Shown one piece after another: positions 8,314-16,682 of a DNA stretch of 64,000 nucleotides (the first letter of the stretch is position 1; each line of letters opens with the position of its first letter). This stretch comes from Cryobacterium soli (GTDB lineage: Bacteria > Actinomycetota > Actinomycetes > Actinomycetales > Microbacteriaceae). The stretch is from positions 1,116,001 to 1,180,000 of the forward strand of contig NZ_CP030033.1 of assembly GCF_003611035.1 (NCBI RefSeq). The letters are read 5' to 3'. The notes under the pieces were generated by a model that was not told the DNA's origin, did no database searches, and saw nothing but the letters and a program-made list of their open reading frames with translations. The translations under genes and the position numbers were made by a program.

Positions 8314-10677
8314 CTAGCCGAGCAGCACCTCCTCGACGGTGCGGGCCGGTTCCAGCCGCACGATGACGGCCTTCGACACCGGGGTGTTGCTGCCCTCGGC
8401 GAGGTGGTCCAGCGGCACGAGAACGTTGGCCTCCGGATAGTACGCCGCCGCGCAGCCGCGCGCTGTGGGGTAGGACACCGCCCGGAACCCGCGCAGCACC
8501 CGCTCGACGTTGTCGGGGTAGACGCCATGGACATCCACCAGCTGTTCGTCGGCCAGGCCCAGCTCCACGAGGTCGTTGGGATTGACGAACACCACGTGCC
8601 GGCCCTTCTTTATGCCGCGGTACCGGTCGTCGTGCCCGTAGATCGTGGTGTTGAACTGGTCGTGCGAACGCAGGCTCTGCAGGATGAGCGTGCCGTCGGG
8701 CCGGTCGAGGTACTCGAGGTCGTTGACGGTGAGCATGGCCTTCCCGGTGGGCGTGGGGAACGTGCGAGAGTCGCGCGGGCCGTTCGGCAACAGGAAGCCG
8801 CCGTCCTGGCGGATCTTGGTGTTGTAGTCCTCGCAGCCGGCGACGACGTGCGAGATGTGCTCCCGGATCAGGTCGTAGTCCCGCTCGAAGCCCACCCAGT
8901 CCACATCCACCGTGGTGCCGAGCACCGCCCGGGCCAGCCGGCTCACAATCGCCACCTCCGACAACAGGTCGGGTGACACCGGCGCCACCTGACCCCACGA
9001 CGGATGCACCGCGCAGACCGTGTCCTCCACCGACACGAACTGCACGCCCGTGGCCTGCCGGTCGATCTCGGTACGGCCCATGGTCGGCAGGATCAGGGCT
9101 TCCTCGCCCACCACGGCGTGCGACCGGTTGAGCTTGGTGGACACCTGCACGGTCATCTCCGCGCCGTGCATCGCCGCCTCGGCGGCCTGGGTGTCGCTGA
9201 TCGCGGCCACGAGGTTGCCGCCGAGCGCCATGAACACCTTGATGCGGCCGTCGCGCAGCCCGTTGATCGTGTCGACCGAGTCGGTGCCGTGGGCGCGGGG
9301 CGGGGCGAAGCCGAACTCCCGCTCCAGGCTGTCGAGGAACGCCGGCGGCATCTGCTCCCAGATGCCCATGGTGCGGTCGCCCTGCACGTTGCTGTGCCCG
9401 CGAATCGGCGAGGCACCCGCGCCGGGCTTGCCGATGTTGCCGCGGAGCAGCAGCAGGTTGATGATCTCCTTGATCGTGGCGACACCCTTCTTGTGCTGGG
9501 TGAGTCCCATCGCCCAGGTGATGATCACCTTCTCGGCCCGGAGATAGCGTGCGGCGAGCTCGTCGATCTCGGCGGCGCGGAGGCCCGTGGCCTCGAGCAC
9601 GGCCTTCTCGTCGACCTGGTTGAGGTGTTCGGTCAGTTCCTCGAGGCCCTGGCAGTGCTCGCGCAGGAACTCGTGGTCGAGCACCGTGCCCGGGTTCGCG
9701 GCTTCTGCCGCGAGCACCCGCTTCGACACGGCCTGCAGCAACGCCATGTCGCCGCCGAGACGCACCTGCACGAACTGATCGGCCATGTCGGTGCCGTGGC
9801 CGATGATGCCCTTGACCCGCTGCGGGTTCTTGTAGCGCTTGAGTCCGGCCTCCGGCATGGGGTTGACCGCGACGATCTCGGCGCCGTTCTCCTTCGCCTC
9901 TTCCAGGGCGGTCAGCATCCGGGGGTGGTTGGTGCCCGGGTTCTGGCCCATCACGATGATGAGGTCGGCCTGGCCGAAGTCGTCGTAGGTGATGGTGGCC
10001 TTGCCGATGCCGATGGTCTGGCCCATCGCCCAGCCGGACGATTCGTGGCACATGTTGGAACAGTCCGGCAGGTTGTTGGTGCCGAAGGCGCGCACGAACA
10101 GCTGGTAGGCGAAGGCGGCCTCGTTGGACGTGCGGCCGCTGGTGTAGAAGGCCGCCTGGTCGGGCGAGTCGAGGCCGTTGAGCTTGTCGGCGATGACCCG
10201 GAACGCCTCGCTCCAGCTCACCGGCCGGTAGTGGTCGTCGCCGGCGGCCTTGTAGACGGGTTCGATCAGCCGGCCCTGCAGGCCGAGCCAGTACTCGGTG
10301 CGGCCCTGCAGGTCGCTCACTGGATGCTCCGCCCAGAATTCCGAGCCGATGGTGACGGGCGTGGCCTCCCAGGTGACGGCCTTCGCACCGTTCTCGCAGA
10401 ACTCGAACGTCTTGCGGTGAGTGGGGTCGGGCCAGGCGCAGCTCATGCAGTCGAAGCCGTCTTTCTGGTTCATCGCCAGCAGCGTCTTGCGGCTGCGGGT
10501 GATGCCCATGTGCTCCAGCGCCGGGATGGTGGAGTGCAGCACCCCGGGGACGCCGGCCGCCCAGGACTTGGGCGAGCCGACCTCGAGGGTGGATTCGCCG
10601 GCCTCGTCGGTGTCGTCCAGCTCGACCGGGCTGGCGCCGTTGGCCTCGGGGTTGGGGGTGATTCTCTTGGGGCTCAT
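8314..10677 (-). CDS. FdhF/YdeP family molybdopterin oxidoreductase
   Basis: A 787-residue protein with the bis-MGD oxidoreductase fold of the YdeP branch of formate dehydrogenase-like enzymes. The N-terminal iron-sulfur motif is Cys77-x2-Cys80 with Cys94 (CMSCAW, FEFCENGAK). NMCHE places Cys210-His211 where E. coli FdhF has selenocysteine-histidine. QNPGTNHPR and the C-terminal molydopterin-dinucleotide domain follow. YdeP proteins are called formate dehydrogenases but their substrate is unproven. ATG 10677 is preferred to 10686 because GAAGGG then lies 9 nt upstream. Formate from FdhA is an attractive substrate. No electron-transfer subunit is adjacent. Confidence 0.85.
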   Translation of the reverse strand: MSPKRITPNPEANGASPVELDDTDEAGESTLEVGSPKSWAAGVPGVLHSTIPALEHMGITRSRKTLLAMNQKDGFDCMSCAWPDPTHRKTFEFCENGAKAVTWEATPVTIGSEFWAEHPVSDLQGRTEYWLGLQGRLIEPVYKAAGDDHYRPVSWSEAFRVIADKLNGLDSPDQAAFYTSGRTSNEAAFAYQLFVRAFGTNNLPDCSNMCHESSGWAMGQTIGIGKATITYDDFGQADLIIVMGQNPGTNHPRMLTALEEAKENGAEIVAVNPMPEAGLKRYKNPQRVKGIIGHGTDMADQFVQVRLGGDMALLQAVSKRVLAAEAANPGTVLDHEFLREHCQGLEELTEHLNQVDEKAVLEATGLRAAEIDELAARYLRAEKVIITWAMGLTQHKKGVATIKEIINLLLLRGNIGKPGAGASPIRGHSNVQGDRTMGIWEQMPPAFLDSLEREFGFAPPRAHGTDSVDTINGLRDGRIKVFMALGGNLVAAISDTQAAEAAMHGAEMTVQVSTKLNRSHAVVGEEALILPTMGRTEIDRQATGVQFVSVEDTVCAVHPSWGQVAPVSPDLLSEVAIVSRLARAVLGTTVDVDWVGFERDYDLIREHISHVVAGCEDYNTKIRQDGGFLLPNGPRDSRTFPTPTGKAMLTVNDLEYLDRPDGTLILQSLRSHDQFNTTIYGHDDRYRGIKKGRHVVFVNPNDLVELGLADEQLVDVHGVYPDNVERVLRGFRAVSYPTARGCAAAYYPEANVLVPLDHLAEGSNTPVSKAVIVRLEPARTVEEVLLG

Positions 10678-10755
10678 CGTGGGCATCCCTTCGCCGGTCG
10701 GGACCAGACGACCGTCGTGCGTCGGTGCCCGGACATCACTGGAGTTACCCCTTCA

Positions 10756-10784
10756 GGGCTATCAGCATCACCGACCGAAGGCAA
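10756..10784 (-). promoter_or_regulatory. Candidate promoter of the YdeP-like gene
   Basis: Read leftward, TTGCCT and TAGCCC are separated by 17 bp, about 75 bases before the start codon. The -10 element is imperfect. Confidence 0.35.
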
Positions 10785-10850
10785 GAGTTCCCGGCGGCTC
10801 AGGGCACACTCAGGGTAGGACGCCGGCTCTGACGCGCCGGCGGCGACTCC

Positions 10851-10907
10851 CGAGTTGCGCCGAACTCCCCTCCCGGATGCCCGGAGCGGGCACTTTGCGG
10901 CAACTCG
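10851..10907. repeat. Intergenic repeat, copy B (inverted pair)
   Basis: The right arm (10889-10907) reads GGCACTTTGCGGCAACTCG and the left arm (10851-10868) is its near reverse complement. It follows the nitrate operon and could terminate it. Confidence 0.55.
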
Positions 10908-10956
10908 CGGAGGCGGGAACCCGAGGGGCGGGGAGGCCTTTCTTGCCGGCCGGAAC

Positions 10957-12696
10957 TCAGGCGAGGCTCTGGGCGGTGAAGCGCTCGAGCACCTCGCCGA
11001 TGCGGCCCTTGCAGCCGCCGCAGCCGGTTCCCGCGCGCGTGTCCGATCCGATGCAGGCCACCGTGTCGTTGCCGGCCTCTGCGGAGGTGGTGATCGCCTC
11101 GACGGTCACCCCGTTGCACCAGCACACCGTCGATTCCGGGGCGAAGGCGTCGCCAGCGGTGGCCGGGTCGTAGTCGGGGCCGTCGAACCGGAGCAGCACC
11201 GACCGGTCGGCGGGCAGTTCGCTGCCGCGCTCGAAGAGCAGAGTGAGTTCTGCTCCGGTGCGGGGCATGCCCACGCAGACGAACCCGGTGAGGATGCCGC
11301 CGCGGGTGACCATCTTCACGTAGCGACCATGCTCGGGGTCGGCCCACTGGGCCACGGCCAGCGGTGCGGGGTCACCGGAGGCGCAGCCGTGGGCGTGCGC
11401 GTCGGCATCGGCCAGCGCCGCGTCGAACGGGTCCGCCGTGGTGTCGCCCGCGGCGACCACATCGATTCCCTCGGCCTTGAGCATCACGACGGATGCGCCG
11501 GGTTCGGCCACGACCACCGGCTCCGCCGTGGCGGTGGCCGAGCCATCGGAGGGAATGCCCGCCCTGATCTGGGCGGTGAACCGGGCCGCGAGGCGGTCGG
11601 CCTGGCGCCAGCCCGGGCCGATCAGGCCGGACGGTCCGCCGGCCGGGGCCATCCGGGCGCCATTCCACGCGGCGCCGAGGTCGGCGTCGGCGGGGCGGGC
11701 GGCCACGTGGGCGCAGTCGCCGATGGCGTGGATGGATGCATCCGCCCAGCTCTGCAGCGACTCGTCGACGAGCACGCCCGTCGACACGGGCAGCCCGGCC
11801 AGGTGGGCGAGTTCGGTGCGGGCGCCGACGCCGCAGGAGAGCAGCAGCAGGTCGCCGCCGATCTGCTTGCCGTCGGCGCAGATGAGGGCCTCGAAACGTT
11901 CGGCGCCGTCGTCGTCATGGTGGAACAGCACGCTCTCGGCGCGGGCGTGGTTGACCATGGCTACACCGGCCTGCCGGGCGGCGCGGGTGAGCACCGAGCC
12001 TCCGCCGCGGTCGAGGTTGCGGTTCATCGGGATCTCGCCGTGGTAGACCACGCACACCTGCGCCCCGGCCGCGGCCGCAGCGACCGCGATCTCCATGCCG
12101 AGCACCCCGGCGCCGAGCACCACGATGCGCTGCCCGGCCCGTACCGCGGCGAGCACGGTCGCGGCATCGGCGAGGTCGCGGAGCGCGCTCACCCCGCGAG
12201 GCAGCGGTGCGTCCTGGGTATCGAGGCCGGCGGCATCCGGGCCGGGCTTCATAAGGCTGCGTCGCACCCGTTTCACGCCGTCGAGGGTGGGCACGTTGGC
12301 GCGGGCGCCGGTGGCGAGCACGAGCCTGTCGTATGGCAAGGTGCTGCCGTCGCCGAGCGACACCGTGCGGATGCTGCGGTTCACGGAGGTGACGCTGGTG
12401 CCGGTGAGGATCGTGGCGCCGGCGGCGCGGGCGCGGCTGCCGTCGGTGAGGTCGAGGGTGTCGCGGTCGGTGCGGCCCACGGCGAAGTCGGCGAGCAGCA
12501 CCCGGTTGTAGGCGTGCTCCCGTTCGGCGCCGACGACGGTGAGCTTGGCCAGGCCGGACTCGACCAGCGGGAGGATCTCGTCGACGAAACGCGCGCCGAC
12601 CGGGCCGTAGCCGACGACGACGATGCGCTCGGGGCCGCCGCGCCCGCCGGGGAGGCCTGCGGAACCGGGCAGGCCGGCAGAAGTGTGGTCAGGCAT
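10957..12696 (-). CDS. FAD/NAD(P)H oxidoreductase with C-terminal BFD-like [2Fe-2S] domain (nitrate reductase electron donor)
   Basis: A 579-residue flavoprotein resembling the N-terminal half of NirB. It has an FAD-binding VVVGYGPVGARFV near residue 25, a second Rossmann motif VVLGAGVLGMEIA, and IHAIGDCA, where FAD contacts lie. The C-terminus has CWCNGV and GTGCGGC, giving the Cys-x-Cys and Cys-x2-Cys ligands of a bacterioferritin-associated-ferredoxin-type [2Fe-2S] cluster. Its start overlaps the end of nasA by 8 nt, so it very likely passes NAD(P)H electrons to NasA, like NasB/NasC proteins. It lacks siroheme motifs and is not a nitrite reductase. Confidence 0.85.
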   Translation of the reverse strand: MPDHTSAGLPGSAGLPGGRGGPERIVVVGYGPVGARFVDEILPLVESGLAKLTVVGAEREHAYNRVLLADFAVGRTDRDTLDLTDGSRARAAGATILTGTSVTSVNRSIRTVSLGDGSTLPYDRLVLATGARANVPTLDGVKRVRRSLMKPGPDAAGLDTQDAPLPRGVSALRDLADAATVLAAVRAGQRIVVLGAGVLGMEIAVAAAAAGAQVCVVYHGEIPMNRNLDRGGGSVLTRAARQAGVAMVNHARAESVLFHHDDDGAERFEALICADGKQIGGDLLLLSCGVGARTELAHLAGLPVSTGVLVDESLQSWADASIHAIGDCAHVAARPADADLGAAWNGARMAPAGGPSGLIGPGWRQADRLAARFTAQIRAGIPSDGSATATAEPVVVAEPGASVVMLKAEGIDVVAAGDTTADPFDAALADADAHAHGCASGDPAPLAVAQWADPEHGRYVKMVTRGGILTGFVCVGMPRTGAELTLLFERGSELPADRSVLLRFDGPDYDPATAGDAFAPESTVCWCNGVTVEAITTSAEAGNDTVACIGSDTRAGTGCGGCKGRIGEVLERFTAQSLA

Positions 12697-14896
12697 CCGC
12701 CATCACCCTCTCGGTGTCGGTGACCGGCAGGTCGGGCGGCTCGATGGCCCGCACCCGCACCGCCGTGCGTTTGAACTCGGGCATGCCCGAAATGGGGTCG
12801 GTGGCTGCGGCCGTGAGCAGGTTGGCGCGTTGGTCGGCGGGAAAGTGGAAGGGCAGGAACACGGTGTCGGGCCGGATGTCGGCGCTCAGCTGGGCGCGGC
12901 AGCGCACGATGCCGCGTTCGTTGGCCAGCTCCACCCAGGCGCCGTCGACGACGCCAAGGCCCGCGGCCGTGGCCGGGTGCACCTGCATCCGCGCCTCCGG
13001 CTGGGCGTCGGCGAGCTCGGGCACCCGCCGCGTCTGGGCGCCGGACTGGTAGTGCTCGAGCAGCCGGCCGGTGATGAGCGTGAGTGCCCCCTGCGTCTGA
13101 GCGGGCGCGGCCACGGCTCGGGCTGTGACGGCGACGATGCGCGCGCGGCCGTCGTCGTGAGCGAACCGGTCGAGGAAGAGCCGCGGCGTTCCCGTGGAGC
13201 CGACCGGGTAGGGCCAGTGGGCCGGCTCTCCCGCATCCAGCAGGGCGTAGTCGAGCCCGGAGTAGTCGGCGATTCCGCCTGCCGAGGCCCGGCAGAGCTC
13301 GTCGAAGACCTTGCCCGGGTCGGCGCTGTAGACGCCGGGAGCGCCCAGGCGCCGGGCCAGCTCCTGGAAGATCCACAGTTCGCTGCGCACGCCGGCCGGC
13401 GGGTCGATCGCGCGACGGCGCCGCAGCACCCGGCCCTCGAGCGAGGTCATGGTGCCCTCCTCCTCCGCCCACTGGGTGACCGGCAGCACCACATCGGCCA
13501 GCGCGGCCGTCTCAGAGAAGAAGAAGTCGCAGACCACGAGAAAATCGAGGCCCTGCAGCCCCTGCCGCACGCTGTCGGCGTCGGGCGCCGAGACCACGAC
13601 GTTGGCACCGTGCACGAGCAGGGTGCGGATGCCGCCCGGCCGGCCGAGCGCGCCCAGCAGTTCGACGGCGGGGATGCCCGCACCGGGGATCTGCGCAGGC
13701 TCGACTCCCCACACCCGGGCCACATGTGCGCGGGCGGCGGGGTCGGTGATCTTACGGTAGCCGGGCAGCTGGTCGCACTTCTGGCCGTGCTCACGGCCAC
13801 CCTGCCCGTTGCCCTGGCCGGTGAGGGTGCCGTAGCCGGAATGGGTCGTGCCGACGAGGCCGAGTACGAGCGCGAGGTTGATGGCCGCAGTGGCGGTGTC
13901 GGTTCCGTCGACGTGCTGCTCCACCCCGCGCCCGGTGAGGATGTAGGTGCCCCGGCCGGCGGCCAGCCGACGGGCCAGGTCGCGCAGCTGCCCGACCGGT
14001 ACCCCGGTGTGCTCCTGCACCCGCTGGGGATACCAGCCGGCCACGCTGTAGCGCAGCTGATCGAACCCGGTGGTGCGCCGGGCGAGGTAGTCGGTGTCGG
14101 CGAGGCGTTCGGCCAGAACCAGGTGGGTGAGACCGAGCAGCAGCACCAGGTCGGTGCCCGCAGCCGGCTGCACGTGCATGCCGGCGCCGTCTTCGGTCAG
14201 GCGGGCGGTGGCGGTGCGCCGCGGGTCGACCACGATGAGCCCGCCGGCCTGCCGGGCACCGTCGAGGTGGCCGATGAACGGCGGCATGGTCTGGGCCACA
14301 TTGGAGCCGAGCATCAGGATGGTGTCGGCCACGTCGAGGTCTTCGACCCGGAACGGCAGGCCGCGGTCGAGCCCGAAGGCCCGGTTGCCGGCGGCCGCGG
14401 CGCTGGACATGCAGAACCGGCCGTTGTAGTCGATGCGGGAGGAGCCGAGCGCCAGCCGGGTGAACTTGCCGAGCTGGTAGGCCTTCTCGTTGGTGAGCCC
14501 GCCACCGCCGAAGACGCCCACGGAGTCGGCGCCGTGCTCGGCCCGGCCGGTGCGGAGCCTGTCGGCGATGAGGTCGAGCGCCGCGGTCCAGGAGATCGGG
14601 GCGAAGCTGCCGTCGCCCTGGCGGCGCATGGGTTCCCGGATGCGCTCGGCCGGGTCGAGCAGTTCGGCCGCCGTCCAACCCTTCTTGCAGAGGCCACCCC
14701 GGTTGGTGGGGAAGGCCCGGCCGGCGATGGTGACCGGGAGGCTGATCGCATCCGCGGGCCGGGCGGGCGTCGCGGCAGCGGCGGGGATGCCGGCGGCGAG
14801 GGTGGGCGTACCAGTGGGCGTGGGCGCGGGCGCGGGCGTGAGCGTCATCGCGCACTGCAGGGCGCAGTACGGGCAGTGCGTGTCGACGGGATTCAC
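12689..14896 (-). CDS. nasA: Assimilatory nitrate reductase catalytic subunit
   Basis: A cytoplasmic molybdenum enzyme of about 735 residues that reduces nitrate to nitrite. The [4Fe-4S] ligands are Cys8, 11 and 15 (THCPYCALQC) and Cys70 (NRGGLCKKGW). Mo-bis-MGD segments include LLVHGANVVVSAPDA, and a molydopterin-dinucleotide domain ends the protein. GTG 14896 is preferred to the ATG at 14974 because GAAAGG precedes it and the longer start would lie inside a stem-loop. A Pro/Ala/Thr-rich insert of about 35 residues separates the third and fourth Cys. narK is upstream and the flavoprotein donor overlaps downstream. Confidence 0.92.
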   Translation of the reverse strand: MNPVDTHCPYCALQCAMTLTPAPAPTPTGTPTLAAGIPAAAATPARPADAISLPVTIAGRAFPTNRGGLCKKGWTAAELLDPAERIREPMRRQGDGSFAPISWTAALDLIADRLRTGRAEHGADSVGVFGGGGLTNEKAYQLGKFTRLALGSSRIDYNGRFCMSSAAAAGNRAFGLDRGLPFRVEDLDVADTILMLGSNVAQTMPPFIGHLDGARQAGGLIVVDPRRTATARLTEDGAGMHVQPAAGTDLVLLLGLTHLVLAERLADTDYLARRTTGFDQLRYSVAGWYPQRVQEHTGVPVGQLRDLARRLAAGRGTYILTGRGVEQHVDGTDTATAAINLALVLGLVGTTHSGYGTLTGQGNGQGGREHGQKCDQLPGYRKITDPAARAHVARVWGVEPAQIPGAGIPAVELLGALGRPGGIRTLLVHGANVVVSAPDADSVRQGLQGLDFLVVCDFFFSETAALADVVLPVTQWAEEEGTMTSLEGRVLRRRRAIDPPAGVRSELWIFQELARRLGAPGVYSADPGKVFDELCRASAGGIADYSGLDYALLDAGEPAHWPYPVGSTGTPRLFLDRFAHDDGRARIVAVTARAVAAPAQTQGALTLITGRLLEHYQSGAQTRRVPELADAQPEARMQVHPATAAGLGVVDGAWVELANERGIVRCRAQLSADIRPDTVFLPFHFPADQRANLLTAAATDPISGMPEFKRTAVRVRAIEPPDLPVTDTERVMADA

Positions 14897-14927
14897 GGGG
14901 ATGGTGCCTTTCGTGGGGGTGCAAGTT

Positions 14928-14987
14928 CGCGAGAGCGGCCATGTGGTTGCTTCAGCTGGCTGAGGCGACCACACGACCGCTTTCGCG
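14928..14987 (-). promoter_or_regulatory. Large two-level stem-loop in the narK-nasA gap
   Basis: Inner arms of 14 nt (14943-14956 and 14959-14972, two of them G-T-type pairs) are enclosed by outer 11-nt arms (14928-14938 and 14977-14987). It lies 25 nt after narK and 31 nt before the nasA GTG. There is no U-run, so RNA processing, stability or attenuation is more likely than simple termination. Confidence 0.55.
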
Positions 14988-15011
14988 GGATGCGCGATGC
15001 GCGAGGTGGAG

Positions 15012-16421
15012 CTAGATGCGGTGGCCGGCCACCGAGGAGCCGCGGCGGAGGTAGACGAACGCGGTGACGGCCATCATCACCACGTAGGCGCCGGCGAACG
15101 CGTAGATCGCGCTGGAGTAGTCACCCGTGGAGGTCTTCGAGAAGCCGAGCACCTGCGGGATGATGAACCCGCCGTAGGCGCCGATCGCGGAGATGAGGCC
15201 GAGGGCCGCGGCGGTCTTCCGCTGGGTGTTGACGTCACCCGAATTCTTGTGCGCATCCTTCACACCGCTCCGGGCGGCGAAGACGCTGGGGATCATGCGG
15301 TAGGTGGAGCCGTTGCCGACGCCGGTGGCCACGAAGATCAGCAGGAACGTGACCAGGAAGAGCCAGAAGTTGCCCAGCGGCAGCACCACGTTGACGAGCA
15401 CGGCGCCGATGGACATCACTGCGAACGCACCGACCGTGACGAGGGCGCCACCGAAGCGGTCGGCCAGGCGGCCACCGAACGGGCGGGCCAGCGAGCCGGT
15501 GAGAGCACCGAGGAAGGCCAGCGACAGCGACGCCGACACCACGTGGAAGGTGGAGAACTCGGGGAACTGGTCGGCGATGAGCTTGGGGAACACGCTGGCG
15601 AAGCCGATGAAGGAGCCGAAGGTGCCGATGTAGAGGAAGGCGAGGATCCAGAGGTGCGGTTCCTTGACGGCGGCGATGGAACCGGCGAAGTCGGCCTTGG
15701 CGCTGGAGAGGTTGTCCATGTACTTCCAGGCGCCGAACATGGCGAGGAGGATGAACGGCACCCAGAAGAACCCGGCTAGCGGCAGGTTGAGCGTGCCGAG
15801 GGCACCGAGTGTGATCACGATCGGAACCACCAGCTGGGCCACTGCGGCGCCGAGGTTGCCGCCGGCGGCGTTGAGGCCGAGCGCCCAGCCCTTCTGGCTC
15901 TGCGGGTAGAAGTAGGTGATGTTCGACATCGAACTGGCGAAGTTGCCGCCGCCGAGTCCGGCGAGCGCGGCGATGAGCAGCATCACCGGGAACGGCGTCT
16001 CGGGGTTGCCCACCGCGAAGCCCAGCGCGATGGACGGGATGAGCAGCAGGCCCGCGGAGATGATGGTCCAGTTGCGGCCGCCGAACTTGGGCACCAGGAA
16101 GGTGTACGGGAAGCGCAGGGTGGCGCCGACCAGGCTGGGGATCGAGATGAGCCAGAAGATCTGGCCGGTGTCGAACGTGAAGCCGGCGTTCGGCAGCTGC
16201 ACCACCACGATGCTCCAGAGCTGCCAGATCACGAAGCCGAGGAACTCGGCGAAGATCGACCATCTGAGGTTGCGCGACGCGATGGCCTTGCCGCCGCCCG
16301 CCCACTGCTGCGGGTCCTCGGCGTTCCAGTTGTCGATCCAGCGGCCAGGGCGGTGCACCAGGTCGGCGGAGGGGACGAGCGCGACCGGTGAGGCCGCTTC
16401 AGTGAGGGTCGTCGGGGTCAT
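15012..16421 (-). CDS. narK: Nitrate/nitrite transporter of the MFS (NarK/NasA type)
   Basis: A 469-residue, 12-helix major facilitator protein. It contains two glycine-rich nitrate signature regions, GLGGGNFASSMSNITYFYP and GVGNGSTYRMIPSVFA, plus the substrate-binding Arg in RFPYTFLVPKFGGRNW. The N-terminal RWIDNWNAEDPQQW segment before the first helix is typical of actinobacterial members. It brings nitrate into the cell for NasA. The ATG is preceded by AAGGAGA. It heads the narK-nasA-flavoprotein unit, with an activator-like box upstream. Confidence 0.92.
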   Translation of the reverse strand: MTPTTLTEAASPVALVPSADLVHRPGRWIDNWNAEDPQQWAGGGKAIASRNLRWSIFAEFLGFVIWQLWSIVVVQLPNAGFTFDTGQIFWLISIPSLVGATLRFPYTFLVPKFGGRNWTIISAGLLLIPSIALGFAVGNPETPFPVMLLIAALAGLGGGNFASSMSNITYFYPQSQKGWALGLNAAGGNLGAAVAQLVVPIVITLGALGTLNLPLAGFFWVPFILLAMFGAWKYMDNLSSAKADFAGSIAAVKEPHLWILAFLYIGTFGSFIGFASVFPKLIADQFPEFSTFHVVSASLSLAFLGALTGSLARPFGGRLADRFGGALVTVGAFAVMSIGAVLVNVVLPLGNFWLFLVTFLLIFVATGVGNGSTYRMIPSVFAARSGVKDAHKNSGDVNTQRKTAAALGLISAIGAYGGFIIPQVLGFSKTSTGDYSSAIYAFAGAYVVMMAVTAFVYLRRGSSVAGHRI

Positions 16422-16468
16422 CAGGTTCTCCTTGAGAGAAAGTCGTGCGCGGTGAGTGCGTACGACAG

Positions 16469-16522
16469 ACGCTACGCAGACCGTGTTTCCGACAGCCGAT
16501 GCCCCAGTTACCGTTCGATCAC
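16469..16522 (-). promoter_or_regulatory. narK promoter with GlnR/NnaR-type box
   Basis: Read leftward, GTGAT-n6-GTAAC (16522-16507) is followed after 32 nt by the -10 box TAGCGT (16474-16469). A further GAAAC (16489-16485) lies in 11-bp phase. The same box-to-10 distance occurs at nirD and nirB. Confidence 0.55.
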
Positions 16523-16592
16523 CGTGTACTCACACCCGCACGCCCTCACTGATAGGCCCGTGTTACATGACGGACACATGGCGTGCCCGCCC

Positions 16593-16608
16593 CGCCCCGG
16601 CCGGGGCG
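16593..16608. repeat. Perfect 16-bp GC palindrome
   Basis: CGCCCCGGCCGGGGCG lies in the 261-base gap between the aldehyde dehydrogenase stop and narK. It may be part of a terminator for the sugar operon. Confidence 0.3.
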
Positions 16609-16682
16609 CATAACTCCTACAGAATCCCGGCCCGGCCCGGTCAGCCGGCAGTTCTGCATCCGTTTCTGGGGACTTGCAGGAG

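Noticed and set aside
10033..10060. Selenocysteine in the YdeP/FdhF-like protein
   Set aside because: The active-site position is encoded by a normal Cys codon followed by His; there is no in-frame TGA.
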